Below are positions 24,567 through 33,326 of a stretch of 64,000 bases of DNA, piece by piece. The notes under the pieces were generated by a model. The model was not told the DNA's origin. It was given only the letters and a program-made list of their open reading frames with translations, and did no database searches. A program made the translations under genes and the position numbers. Numbering within the stretch: the stretch's first letter is position 1; the number at the start of each line of letters is the position of its first letter. The DNA is from Candidatus Megaera polyxenophila (lineage in GTDB: Bacteria > Pseudomonadota > Alphaproteobacteria > Rickettsiales > Rickettsiaceae). The stretch is from NCBI GenBank assembly GCA_037101405.1, contig AP017967.1:45308-109307 (forward strand), given 5' to 3'.

Positions 24567-25352
24567 ATGTCTAACGGCATTAATAGACCTTATGGTTTGG
24601 AAGTGGTTCAGTCTCAAATAGGAAACGGCGGAACACAAAAACTAGGTCAATACTTTATTTACACGTCTGCTGACGGCTTAACTACACAGCCAAACAGTAT
24701 TTTTCAGGGTGATCCCATTAAATTTGTAAGTAATCCGGGTCTTGCTGTCATGGCAGGAACAATAGCACCGCAAAAGTTATCAGCTCCAACAAACGGAACA
24801 CAAGTGCAAGCTGTTGCAACGGCAGATGCTGACGCTTTCCTTGGGGTATTCATAAGCTGTGCTTATACTGATGCAAATACCGGCATACTTGTTGAATCTG
24901 ATTACTGGCCCGGTGGTAGAGCGGTAAAAGCCGGCACACCTATTATTGCATATGTTAATGATGATCCAATGGCAGTATTTAGAGTGCAGGTATCAAGTTC
25001 TGTTGCAGCTGCTACAGGAATTACTTTTTTAGCAACCGGACTCGGTCTTAATGCCAGTTTATCAGTGGCAGGAATAACCTTCACGGATGCTACTGCTATC
25101 GCTGGTGGTCAAAATCCACGTACCGGCAGTAATATATATGGCTCTGTTTACTATCTCGATGGCTCAACTTACTCAGCTACTACCGCTACTTTAGACGTAA
25201 AAATTATTGGCATTGATCCAGTCATTACTGGAAATAGCAATCCTGCAGGATTAGTCCCTGGGGTAAATATGCCGTTTACTAACCTACTAGTTAAGTTTAA
25301 CAAGCATATGTACGGATCAAGCGGCGTAGCAGGCCCAACAGCAGGAGCATAG
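24567..25352 (+). CDS. Capsid-associated (decoration-like) virion protein
   Basis: 261 residues starting MSNGINRPYGLEVVQSQIGN. It is rich in Ala, Gly, Thr and Ser with no charged tails; segments include YFIYTSADGLTTQPNSIFQG, GDPIKFVSNPGLAVMAGTIA and VESDYWPGGRAVKAGTPIIA. Proteins of this type directly precede the major capsid gene in many podoviruses and are virion components, often described as capsid decoration or stabilising proteins. It has a strong leader promoter of the phage class. The exact role is inferred from position and composition. Confidence 0.65.
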   Translation: MSNGINRPYGLEVVQSQIGNGGTQKLGQYFIYTSADGLTTQPNSIFQGDPIKFVSNPGLAVMAGTIAPQKLSAPTNGTQVQAVATADADAFLGVFISCAYTDANTGILVESDYWPGGRAVKAGTPIIAYVNDDPMAVFRVQVSSSVAAATGITFLATGLGLNASLSVAGITFTDATAIAGGQNPRTGSNIYGSVYYLDGSTYSATTATLDVKIIGIDPVITGNSNPAGLVPGVNMPFTNLLVKFNKHMYGSSGVAGPTAGA

Positions 25353-25364
25353 GGGTATAAGATT

Positions 25365-25466
25365 ATGTCCATAATAACAAGCGGCAATATGCCGTCTCTT
25401 TTAAAGGAGGGATTATATCCACCCAAAAAGTTGAAGAAAAAAACACCTGTTAAGGCAGGGTCAGTA
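25365..25466 (+). CDS. Mini-ORF copying the capsid protein N-terminus
   Basis: 33 codons: MSIITSGNMPSLLKEGLY followed by a basic tail. The first 18 residues match the start of the major capsid protein 40 bases downstream (MSIITTGDIPSLLWPGLY) at most positions. A run of six A at 25437-25442 lies in the tail; a -1 slip there would read on through TPVKAGSVKKTNTKNKGN to a stop at 25496-25498. The duplication could give a short competitor or assembly peptide, or be a remnant of a partial gene duplication. Confidence 0.5.
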
Positions 25467-25501
25467 AAGAAAACTAACACTAAAAATAAAGGTAATTAAT
25501 T

Positions 25502-26431
25502 ATGTCTATTATAACAACCGGTGATATTCCAAGTCTGCTTTGGCCGGGTCTTTATGAGGTAAAATCTCAGTATGATCGGTTTAAGGGGGAATATACAAAA
25601 ATTTACGAACAGGCTAATTCTGTCAAACATACCGAAAGGATGGTTGATATTAGAGGAACAGGTTACGCTCTTGAGAAAACTCAAGGTGCTCCTATTAAAA
25701 TGGATAGCATGGCCGAGCGGTTTATTTATGAATTTGTCCACCGGGAATTTGCCCTCGGTTTTCAGATTACCAATATTGCCATGGAAGATGATCTTTATGC
25801 CGATCAGTTCTTTAACGGTACTAAATCGCTTACTACTTCCTATGAACAAACCAGAGAAGTAGTAGCAATGAATCCTTTTAACCAGGCGTTTAACGTAGCA
25901 GCAGTGCAAAGTAACGGACAACCTCTTTGCTCCGGTTCTCAGCCTTACGACGGCGGTGTTTATTCCAACAGAGTCGGGGCATATAACGGTGTTAATGTTA
26001 ATGTTGACTTTAGTGAGGCTGGTGTTGAACAAGCGGTAATTCTTGCAGGTAAAATGAAAGATCAGGCAGGACTGCTAATTAATGCTCAAATTGAGAGATT
26101 GCTACTTCCACAAGACTTAATGTTTTCAGGTTGCAGGCTACTTGAATCTGTATTTAGAACAGGAACGGCTAATAACGACGTAAATGCACTTTATAATATG
26201 AAGGCTATTCCGCAAGGTTATGAAGTAAGCCATTTCTTAACAAATCCTAGCAACTGGTTTGGATTAACTAACGTTAAGGGAACTCGTAAGCATTTTGTAA
26301 GACGTCCGCTTAAAGTTAACGTAACAACTGATCCTGTAACTGAAACCATGTCAGTGCTTGCATCAGGTCGTTATTCTTTTGGCATGTTTACTCCTCTTGG
26401 GGTAATCGGCGCACAAGGATCAACAGCTTAA
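25502..26431 (+). CDS. Major capsid protein
   Basis: 309 residues. It has no introns or insertions, the length is right for an HK97-fold shell protein, and the gene follows scaffold and decoration-like genes. Typical segments are ERFIYEFVHREFALGFQITN (E-loop side), QTREVVAMNPFNQAF, AVILAGKMKDQAGLLINAQI (spine helix) and GRYSFGMFTPLGVIGAQG at the end. Many related phage capsid proteins share the DIPSLLWPG start and the FNGTKSLTTSYEQT segment. The shell protein forms the icosahedral head. The call is strong from context and composition, not from a catalytic motif. Confidence 0.85.
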   Translation: MSIITTGDIPSLLWPGLYEVKSQYDRFKGEYTKIYEQANSVKHTERMVDIRGTGYALEKTQGAPIKMDSMAERFIYEFVHREFALGFQITNIAMEDDLYADQFFNGTKSLTTSYEQTREVVAMNPFNQAFNVAAVQSNGQPLCSGSQPYDGGVYSNRVGAYNGVNVNVDFSEAGVEQAVILAGKMKDQAGLLINAQIERLLLPQDLMFSGCRLLESVFRTGTANNDVNALYNMKAIPQGYEVSHFLTNPSNWFGLTNVKGTRKHFVRRPLKVNVTTDPVTETMSVLASGRYSFGMFTPLGVIGAQGSTA

Positions 26432-26472
26432 ACCTTTATAAATAAGCTTTAAGAATCTGTTTAAAGAAAGAG

Positions 26473-26495
26473 GCACTAACTAAATTAGCTAGTGC
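26473..26495 (+). other. Hairpin after the major capsid gene
   Basis: GCACTA and TAGTGC form a stem with an 11-base loop, 41 bases after the capsid stop. There is no T-run, so it is more likely a processing or stabilising hairpin than a terminator. Such structures are frequent after abundant capsid mRNAs. Confidence 0.35.
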
Positions 26496-26524
26496 TTCCT
26501 GCAATATAAATAAAAGGAGAAATT

Positions 26525-27193
26525 ATGTCTCAATTTTATGAATACAATTGGCCTGCTCCCGTAGCAAATGGCATATCGCTTTTCCAAACACTAACTGCAA
26601 ATACTCCGCTGCTGTTAAATGGTTCTTATGTTAATAAAATCACAAGAACAGTTAATTTTGTTGATGATTTTAACATTGTTCCAAGAATTACGCTTAATTC
26701 AGCTGCTAATATTTCCGGTATTAATTTTCTTATTACCGGTTATCAGAATGGGGTTTTTATTAGTGAAACTTTAGCTGGGCCAAATGCAAATACAGTTACA
26801 AGCGTCAACTGCTTTGATAGTGTGGCGCAAATAATTCCAAGCGGTACTACAGGTTCTACTATTCAAGTCGGTGTTGCAGCACTTGGATATTTCCCAATTA
26901 TCCTGTTAAATACCGCTAAGATTAATACTTCTTCTATAAACTATGCTTTAAATATCGTAGCAGCAGCGGCTAATCCTGCTACTTATCAGGTGTTTTTATC
27001 ACTAAAGAATAATTTAGGTTTAGGGAAATACGATGATTTAACGTCGACAGCTAATGGTAATTTTGCAGCTCCCGCCGCCGCCGCTACGGCATCTGCATTA
27101 ATACAGTATAATTCTTTAGCTTCCAATTTACTCATTAAAATTGGCCCTAATAATAGTGGTTCGGTTCTTAAAACTCAATTCCTACAATTGTAA
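26525..27193 (+). CDS. Phage virion protein, beta-rich
   Basis: 222 residues, starting MSQFYEYNWPAPVANGISLF. It is Asn/Ala/Ile-rich with repeated strand-like segments (ITRTVNFVDDFNIVPRITLN, GINFLITGYQNGVFISETLA). No transmembrane segment or catalytic motif. It has a good ribosome-binding site (AAAAGGAG) and lies between the capsid gene and the head-tail adaptor gene, so it is likely a second head or connector component. Family not named. Confidence 0.6.
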   Translation: MSQFYEYNWPAPVANGISLFQTLTANTPLLLNGSYVNKITRTVNFVDDFNIVPRITLNSAANISGINFLITGYQNGVFISETLAGPNANTVTSVNCFDSVAQIIPSGTTGSTIQVGVAALGYFPIILLNTAKINTSSINYALNIVAAAANPATYQVFLSLKNNLGLGKYDDLTSTANGNFAAPAAAATASALIQYNSLASNLLIKIGPNNSGSVLKTQFLQL

Positions 27194-27210
27194 GTAAAGA
27201 GAAAAGTAAA

Positions 27211-28281
27211 ATGCCGGCAACTAGTGGAAGTTATAGCTTTAGTAACATAAAAGGAGAGCTGATTATCAGAAAGGCTTACGAGTTAATAGGCATGCCTCTT
27301 AGTATGGTAACTGCCGAGCAATATAATTCAGCACTTAATATTATCAATTTTATTTTAAGCGATTGGACTAACTCCAATGTTAACTTATGGACATTAAAAT
27401 TAAATCCTGTTTTTTTAACTCTAGGGCAAGCATCCTACCCTTTGCCAAGTAACATTACTAAAATATTTCAGGTATTCTTGCGAGGCAATGTAAGACAATT
27501 AAATGGAACACCACAATCAAATACGGGAGATACTTATGATGGAAACGGCGGAGGAATTGCTGCTTATGCTTTTGACGGCAATCCAGCAACAAGATGTACA
27601 CAAAACGTTCAAAACGGCAATATTTCTTATGATTATGGAGAAGGGGTGACAAAGCAAATCAGCATTATCGGCATTCAAAGTTATGTTTCTAATCGTCCAT
27701 ATAGCTTAGTTTTAGAAGCATCACAAGATACGATAAATTGGTTTACTGTTTTTACTCCTCCTCCATTATATCCATATAAAGCACATGTAATTTCATGGTT
27801 TTATGTATCTGATCCAATTTACGCAAGGGCATATAGAATTAGAGAAACAGGAGGATACACACTCGATATTGAAGAACTTTATTTTAATAGTATAAGCCAG
27901 GATACTACCATGAGCGAGGTATCTAGATATGAATATTTAACCTATCCCAATAAATCGCAAATCGGTAGACCTACTATTTACTACGTTGATTACCAGCGGA
28001 CTCCATCCTTGTATATATGGCAGACTGCTGCTCCAATGTATAATTTAATAATGTATAGCGGTCAAAGTAGTATAGAAACACTAGAGAATTACACGCAAGG
28101 CATTGATATTCCGGCATATTTTTATACTCCTCTAATATATGGGTTAGCCAGCATGCTAGCAGCACAATATGCTCCTGAAAAAGAAGAAGGTTTAAAAATA
28201 AGGTATCAGGAAACGTTGAATCCAGCAGTAATTAATAATACGACGGAAGTACCGCTTAAACTGGAGGTATATAGTGACTAG
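27211..28281 (+). CDS. Head-tail adaptor with inserted discoidin-like domain
   Basis: 356 residues. The first 85 (ELIIRKAYELIGMPLSMVTA, LNIINFILSDWTN) and the last 110 (QIGRPTIYYVDYQRTPSLYI, PAYFYTPLIYGLASMLAAQY) are the two halves of a P22 gp4-like connector/adaptor protein. Between them (about 95-230) is an insert with the F5/8 type C (discoidin) pattern: AYAFDGNPATRCTQNVQNG, DYGEGVTKQISIIGIQS, YSLVLEASQDTINWFTVF. Discoidin domains bind sugars or lipids. The adaptor joins the portal to the tail; the insert would decorate the neck and could bind host surface glycans. Confidence 0.7.
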   Translation: MPATSGSYSFSNIKGELIIRKAYELIGMPLSMVTAEQYNSALNIINFILSDWTNSNVNLWTLKLNPVFLTLGQASYPLPSNITKIFQVFLRGNVRQLNGTPQSNTGDTYDGNGGGIAAYAFDGNPATRCTQNVQNGNISYDYGEGVTKQISIIGIQSYVSNRPYSLVLEASQDTINWFTVFTPPPLYPYKAHVISWFYVSDPIYARAYRIRETGGYTLDIEELYFNSISQDTTMSEVSRYEYLTYPNKSQIGRPTIYYVDYQRTPSLYIWQTAAPMYNLIMYSGQSSIETLENYTQGIDIPAYFYTPLIYGLASMLAAQYAPEKEEGLKIRYQETLNPAVINNTTEVPLKLEVYSD

Positions 28282-28714
28282 TTTAAAGAACACTCCTGTA
28301 AATACGCAAATGGGAGATTACGTTAGAAAGGACGTAATTGAACCTATTGGAACTTGTGATTATTCAGGGTTTCCTTTTAGCAGGTCTGATCTAGTCAAGC
28401 AATATGAATGGCGCGGTAATCAGTTAGTCTGGACGGGAGCAATAGTTGGAAGACCTTTTGTTGATGAACCAAACGAGCAGAATAGACCACCACAAATAAA
28501 AGGTGACCCAAAAGCCGTACAAAATCCTCGCCCATTTGGGATAGAAACACCGCAAGGCTCTGATGCTAGTGGTAATAGTTCTCCTGTTATTTTAGAAAAT
28601 ATCAACTTTACAAGTGATGATATACCTCCTGTTTTACCTGATTTTGCCGGTCAGAGTGTTAGTAATATGGACGAGAGAGAGCGTTTAGAATCATTGCACC
28701 AAATTAAGTTCTAA
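28274..28714 (+). CDS. Phage neck or tail protein, function unknown
   Basis: 146 residues with many Pro and Asn. The recognisable part is DVIEPIGTCDYSGFPFSRSD and LVKQYEWRGNQLVWTGAIVG, a segment that recurs beside adaptor proteins in podovirus genomes. The remainder is low-complexity (RPPQIKGDPKAVQNPRPFGI). It overlaps the adaptor gene by 8 bp and is followed by the fibre gene after 4 bases. No biochemical role is visible. Confidence 0.6.
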   Translation: MTSLKNTPVNTQMGDYVRKDVIEPIGTCDYSGFPFSRSDLVKQYEWRGNQLVWTGAIVGRPFVDEPNEQNRPPQIKGDPKAVQNPRPFGIETPQGSDASGNSSPVILENINFTSDDIPPVLPDFAGQSVSNMDERERLESLHQIKF

Positions 28715-28718
28715 AGTA

Positions 28719-30527
28719 ATGGCTAATAATTTTAATCCTGGGTTTGATAGAGAAAAGGCGGCTTTCCTAGCACTAGCTAATAGAGGTGAAGGACTCACTC
28801 CAATTAATTATTTATATGCAAAAGAAGCTGGTTTTGAAAGTATTTTGTCTCCTATTATTACCGGCGGTACTGCTGAGCTTTATACAATATATGCAAACGG
28901 CATTAACTCTACCAATATCACTAATACTGAAGATATTATTACTAATAGGCTAAAGTGGAGTAATCCTTCTAATGATTATTATGTGGGGTTTATTGCCGGT
29001 AATTTAACTCAAAACACCATCTGGAGATTACCGCTACAGGATGGAACTGACGGGCAGGTACTAGCAACAAACGGCAATGGTGTTCTATCATTTATAGATG
29101 CCGGCGGAGGATCAGCACCAAAGGATGCGACATATATCTTGCAGCAACCAAATTCTGACCTTCCAAACGCTCAAGCCTTAAATCAACTAAATAACGGCTT
29201 AATGAAAAACAAAGACGGAGTTATACAAATTGCCGTCCCCGGAGAAGATTATTTAAGTACCGCCCTCCCCTCAGGTCAATTATTCATAGGCAATAGCTCA
29301 AATATTGCAACACCGCAGCAAACCATTACCATTGATAACCTACCAAACTTAGGAACTACAAGTATTAATGTACCTAATCCTCTTGATCCGACTAACCCGA
29401 TTGTTATTTCAGGAGGTAAAATCTGGCACGGCACAGATAGCAATAGACCGGAAGAATCTAATGCCTTGTTAGTCGTAGAAGGAGATATTGCCCTGATTAA
29501 TTTCAGGTTCTTTAGCGCTAATTTTATTCTTGGAAAAGGTAATACGGTACTGCAAACATTAATGCCTGGCTCACAATTTCTCTCGAATTTACCGGCAGGC
29601 TCTTGGATGCAGACGAGCGGAGCAGGAACAGGGGCTATTGTTGCTGCTACCATCCTAGAAAATCAACTATTGATGGGAGGTTTAAATAACGTGCCGGAAG
29701 CACGGCAAACTATAAATATTGCGAATCTACCTTCCTTAACTGATGGAAGAGTCTGGCAAGGGGACGCAGCAAACAGACCGGTAGAAGTCCAGTTAAACCT
29801 TGCTCCAACCGATGCTACTTATATCATTAAAACTCCGAGTGTCAATTTACCTGAGGCACAGGTATTAGAGGAACTCGGGATAGGAATGACCAAACTTGTT
29901 GCCGGCGGTGCTTTTGCTATTGCAATTGCCGGTGAGGATTATGCAACTACCGCGCAATTAGAAGAAATAGAGCAGCAATGCCAGCAATATGCAGAACAAG
30001 CCGCAACTTCTGCCGAGGAGGCAGCTTCGTCTGCAGGCGAGGCGGCAACTAGTGCAGGTGAAGCCGCTGCATCGGCCGGTGAAGCTACGGGAGCAGCAGC
30101 AGAAGCCACCGCTGCCGCAGGTGAAGCTAGTGCTTCAGCAGGGGCAGCAGGAATATCGGCCGGAGCTGCAGCTGCTTCAGCACTTGCTGCCGGGATTTCA
30201 GCAGGTAGCGCCTCAAGTTCCGCGTCTGATGCCTCCTCGAGTGCCTCTGATGCCAGTCATTCTGCTAGTAACGCAAGTGGGTCGGCGACTAATGCAGCAA
30301 ATAGTGCTACTGCTGCCCAAACTTACTTAAATACCCTTTTAAATACCGGATTAACCCTACAAGGAGATATAACCGGTAGCGGATTATTAAGTACACCGAT
30401 TGTTACCACATTTAAACCTAATCCAGTGTTTACCGGTAATGGCTCAATGACTATGCCTTCAGGTAATAATACTCAAAGACCGACTATCCTAATCCCTGGA
30501 ATGATCAGGTTTAACACTTCACTTTGA
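28719..30527 (+). CDS. Tail-fibre protein with Ala/Ser stalk
   Basis: 602 residues. Residues 1-130 form an N-terminal attachment domain (FDREKAAFLALANRGEGLTP). Two related blocks follow, DATYILQQPNSDLPNAQALN and DATYIIKTPSVNLPEAQVLE, each ending in a GEDY motif. Residues 415-545 are an almost pure Ala/Ser/Glu/Gly heptad region (EEAASSAGEAATSAGEAAAS), a classic trimeric coiled-coil stalk. The end, MTMPSGNNTQRPTILIPG then MIRFNTSL, is the fibre C-terminal motif shared with the next gene. It probably forms host-recognition fibres. Confidence 0.75.
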   Translation: MANNFNPGFDREKAAFLALANRGEGLTPINYLYAKEAGFESILSPIITGGTAELYTIYANGINSTNITNTEDIITNRLKWSNPSNDYYVGFIAGNLTQNTIWRLPLQDGTDGQVLATNGNGVLSFIDAGGGSAPKDATYILQQPNSDLPNAQALNQLNNGLMKNKDGVIQIAVPGEDYLSTALPSGQLFIGNSSNIATPQQTITIDNLPNLGTTSINVPNPLDPTNPIVISGGKIWHGTDSNRPEESNALLVVEGDIALINFRFFSANFILGKGNTVLQTLMPGSQFLSNLPAGSWMQTSGAGTGAIVAATILENQLLMGGLNNVPEARQTINIANLPSLTDGRVWQGDAANRPVEVQLNLAPTDATYIIKTPSVNLPEAQVLEELGIGMTKLVAGGAFAIAIAGEDYATTAQLEEIEQQCQQYAEQAATSAEEAASSAGEAATSAGEAAASAGEATGAAAEATAAAGEASASAGAAGISAGAAAASALAAGISAGSASSSASDASSSASDASHSASNASGSATNAANSATAAQTYLNTLLNTGLTLQGDITGSGLLSTPIVTTFKPNPVFTGNGSMTMPSGNNTQRPTILIPGMIRFNTSL

Positions 30528-30568
30528 TTTTATGATAAAATTTATTAATTAATTATAGGATATTTAAA

Positions 30569-31279
30569 ATGACCGATAACTTAAATGACAAGAATCTAAA
30601 AGCACCATTACCGACATCTACCGGAAAACCGGAAATTACCGATGGGACAATCTGGTTTACCCTAGCTACTGAAAACTGGGTTTTAAACACTATAGCAAAT
30701 ATCCCTCCGGCTCTGGTAGCAACAACGGCTAACTTAGCGGCTACCTATGATAACGGCACAAGCGGTGCTGGAGCTACTTTAACCAATTCGGGAACGCAAA
30801 GCACGCTCGTTGTTGACGGAATTACTTTAGCTGCAGGTAACAGGATTCTAGTTAAAGATCAAACGGATAGTATCCAAAACGGAATATATACGGTAACTAA
30901 TGTCGGCTCTGCTACCGAAAACTGGATACTAACTAGAAGCATGGATTTTGACTCCCCATCTCAAATGATTAGAGGAGAAGTTATTGACGTAATTAGCGGG
31001 ACGGCTAACAGCGTAACTGCCTGGATGCTAACCTCAATTGTTACAAATATCGGGACGGATAGCATTATCTTTGCCAAGCTATCACAAAATGGGATTACGG
31101 GAGTTCAAGGTAGCGTCGATCAAATCGTTGTTACGATTGATAATAACATAGCAACCATCAGTATTGCTCCTAATCCTATTATTCCGGGTAATGCAGGTAT
31201 TACTATTCCCGGGGGAACAACTGCGCAGCGTCCTGCAACTCCGGTAGCCGGGACTATTAGATTCAATACGGAAATTTAA
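30569..31279 (+). CDS. Tail-fibre protein, adhesin-type domain
   Basis: 236 residues. The middle has a well-known phage fibre domain: ATTANLAATYDNGTSGAGAT, ITLAAGNRILVKDQTDSIQN, GIYTVTNVGSATENWILTRS. The C-terminus ITIPGGTTAQRPATPVAG then TIRFNTEI matches the end of the upstream fibre, so both use the same terminal module. In other phages this module continues with a KLEFYDGTTW strand; here that strand is in the next ORF, which starts one base after this stop. It may be a natural split or a broken fusion. Confidence 0.75.
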   Translation: MTDNLNDKNLKAPLPTSTGKPEITDGTIWFTLATENWVLNTIANIPPALVATTANLAATYDNGTSGAGATLTNSGTQSTLVVDGITLAAGNRILVKDQTDSIQNGIYTVTNVGSATENWILTRSMDFDSPSQMIRGEVIDVISGTANSVTAWMLTSIVTNIGTDSIIFAKLSQNGITGVQGSVDQIVVTIDNNIATISIAPNPIIPGNAGITIPGGTTAQRPATPVAGTIRFNTEI

Positions 31280-31280
31280 A

Positions 31281-31466
31281 ATGAAAAAAACAAAACATAC
31301 TAAATCAGCTCCCAAATCACCGGAAACTCAAGCCTCCAAGCTTGAGTTTTATGACGGTTTGACATGGCAAATACTGACTGATCAGGATTATGTAGATAAT
31401 AAATCTTTGCAAACATGCTGGGATTTATTAAACGATAATACGGAGATAATATGGCAACCACTGTAA
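31281..31466 (+). CDS. Short fibre tail segment (split from previous gene?)
   Basis: 61 residues. A basic N-terminal stretch (MKKTKHTKSAPKSPETQASK) leads into LEFYDGLTWQILTDQDYVDN, which is the usual continuation of the IRFNT fibre module that ends the upstream gene. The reading frame differs from the upstream gene, and the ATG follows its stop by one base. Either it is a separately translated end piece or the result of a frameshift in a once longer fibre. It overlaps the S74 gene by 16 bp. Confidence 0.5.
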   Translation: MKKTKHTKSAPKSPETQASKLEFYDGLTWQILTDQDYVDNKSLQTCWDLLNDNTEIIWQPL

Positions 31467-32860
31467 TTGTCGGAGGAATAAAGCCGGATTTAAAAATTCT
31501 AGGAGATACGCAGAAGTTCCTGTTTGAGCAACCAAACGGTACTTTTAGGCTGGAAAATGCTACAACACCTCTAGATTCTACTCCTATTAACCTTAATCTG
31601 GATTTTCTAAATATTGAGGAAAAAGGATATAGAGTTGGATTTTATTCTGATTCTACCAATACTAGTGGGATGTTTCATTTAAGTTCCCTGCAATATCAAC
31701 AAAATCAACAGAATTCCGGCATTATCGGCACTAAGTTAATGACTTTTAATGAAAACGACTCAGACCAATTTTTATTTTATAAAAACCTGAATGTTAACGG
31801 CAATAAAATTATTAATGTTCCGAGCCCCATAAATAACAACGATGCTTCCAATAAAGCTTATATCGATAGTAAAGTCTTTAACATTAATACCAATACCTCT
31901 GGCCAATTAAATATCGATCGCTTAAATGGTTATCCGGCCAATGGGGCTGTATTTTTAAACGGCAACGGTACTTGGGAAAACCCTCGTCAGTTTACTACTA
32001 ATGCATCAAACGTTACTAATGCCGGTGGTTTTATTGTCAATAATACTAATCCGGCAGCTATAGCTGCAGGGCTTATCGTGCAAAACAACGGTACTATTAA
32101 TGCAGAGTTCGGCTTTAATAATAGTACTAATGAAGCATACGCCTGGGCAACTGGAACTGCCAAGTTAAAATTCGGTACTAGCGGTATCAAACGAATGGAT
32201 ATTGCCGGTAATAGCGGTAAAACTTCATTTTATGACCCTTCTTATAATTGTTATATTCGCCCTGCCAGTAACTATTTGGATATGAGAGGACTAAACGTCT
32301 ATAATTCAATTACCTCAACCATTATAGAAACCAATGCTAGTAGCGAGACTTCTTCTATTGTAATGAACGGCGATTTTATGCAGTTTATCAATCCAATGGA
32401 TACCTTGGGATTTATTTTTACCGATGAAGATAACGCAAGCATGACCAGTTATGTAGCTTATATTAACAGCTCCGGACAAATCGTACCTTGCTCTAAAGAC
32501 AAAAAACATAGCATACGCAAGAAAGAACACAAAGATTACCTTCAAAGATTAAATAAGCTTAATATTTACTCTTACGGCCTAAAGTATCAAATTAATAACA
32601 GCGATTCTGCTAAAAAAAGAATGCGGAAACAGCTTAAAATGAATGAATTACAAATAGGAGTCATAGCTGAAGAAGTCGCAGAGATTTTTGATAATGCTAC
32701 TAACCTATATAAACCGCTGGATTTATCAAAAAAAACAAAACCGGCTCATATACCTTCGCTAGGTGTTAATTACAACACACTTCTTTGCTACGCTATTCTA
32801 GCTATTCAGGAATTAACCCAGAAAGTAAATATTCTGGAACAGAAATTGAAAGGTTTATAA
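31451..32860 (+). CDS. Tail-fibre/spike with S74 chaperone domain
   Basis: 469 residues. The body is beta-rich (INLNLDFLNIEEKGYRVGFY, KLKFGTSGIKRMDIAGNSGK). The last 110 residues are an intramolecular chaperone of the endosialidase/S74 type: PCSKDKKHSIRKKEHKDYLQ carries the catalytic Ser-Lys region, QIGVIAEEVAEIF is the family hallmark, and a final helix (LLCYAILAIQELTQKVNILE) follows. In this family the C-terminal part assists trimer folding and then cuts itself off. Here the Ser is followed by Lys-Asp instead of the common Asp, so cleavage efficiency is uncertain. Confidence 0.75.
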   Translation: MATTVIVGGIKPDLKILGDTQKFLFEQPNGTFRLENATTPLDSTPINLNLDFLNIEEKGYRVGFYSDSTNTSGMFHLSSLQYQQNQQNSGIIGTKLMTFNENDSDQFLFYKNLNVNGNKIINVPSPINNNDASNKAYIDSKVFNINTNTSGQLNIDRLNGYPANGAVFLNGNGTWENPRQFTTNASNVTNAGGFIVNNTNPAAIAAGLIVQNNGTINAEFGFNNSTNEAYAWATGTAKLKFGTSGIKRMDIAGNSGKTSFYDPSYNCYIRPASNYLDMRGLNVYNSITSTIIETNASSETSSIVMNGDFMQFINPMDTLGFIFTDEDNASMTSYVAYINSSGQIVPCSKDKKHSIRKKEHKDYLQRLNKLNIYSYGLKYQINNSDSAKKRMRKQLKMNELQIGVIAEEVAEIFDNATNLYKPLDLSKKTKPAHIPSLGVNYNTLLCYAILAIQELTQKVNILEQKLKGL

Positions 32861-32891
32861 CAATTTATTAATAATAATTAGGAGAATTAAA

Positions 32892-33314
32892 ATGAATACA
32901 GCCCTAAAAGACATAAGCAGTAACTTAAATGATTTAAAATTAATTACCAGTACCCAAGTCGATCTATCCTATTTTAACAGCCTTGCAAGTAACGTCTTTA
33001 GTGATCCAAGCATATATGCCAATATACAATCGGATGTTCAGTTCATTAATCAGATTGGGGGACAGCTTTTTAACTATTTTACCGCTTCAGACCCGAGTAC
33101 TCAAAAAATATGGTATGTAGCATTAAAATCAGGTTTAACTCAGTCAATTAATGATGCCAATAACTTAATTGGTAAGATTCCGCAAGACGTCCCAAAAGGA
33201 GCTGATTTAACAACAGTTTTAAATATCTTTATAACTGATTGTCAGTCTATCCAAAAAATCATACCGCTTGATCAGCATGAGGTAGCAGGCGTAGCACCGG
33301 AAGAATTGAATTAG
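32892..33314 (+). CDS. Unknown helical protein paired with patatin
   Basis: 140 residues starting MNTALKDISSNLNDLKLITS, mainly helical, with no signal peptide or membrane span. It has a ribosome-binding site (AGGAG) and ends 12 bases before the patatin gene, so the two probably form a unit. It could be a partner, immunity or chaperone protein for the phospholipase, or an unrelated virion component. No family recognised. Confidence 0.55.
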   Translation: MNTALKDISSNLNDLKLITSTQVDLSYFNSLASNVFSDPSIYANIQSDVQFINQIGGQLFNYFTASDPSTQKIWYVALKSGLTQSINDANNLIGKIPQDVPKGADLTTVLNIFITDCQSIQKIIPLDQHEVAGVAPEELN

Positions 33315-33326
33315 TTAATAGAAATT

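Noticed and set aside
25496..26032. 178-codon ORF antisense to the major capsid gene
   Set aside because: Shadow ORF of a strongly supported structural gene.
29989..30330. Gln/Leu-rich ORF inside the fibre stalk
   Set aside because: Frame-shifted shadow of the Ala/Ser/Glu repeat region.
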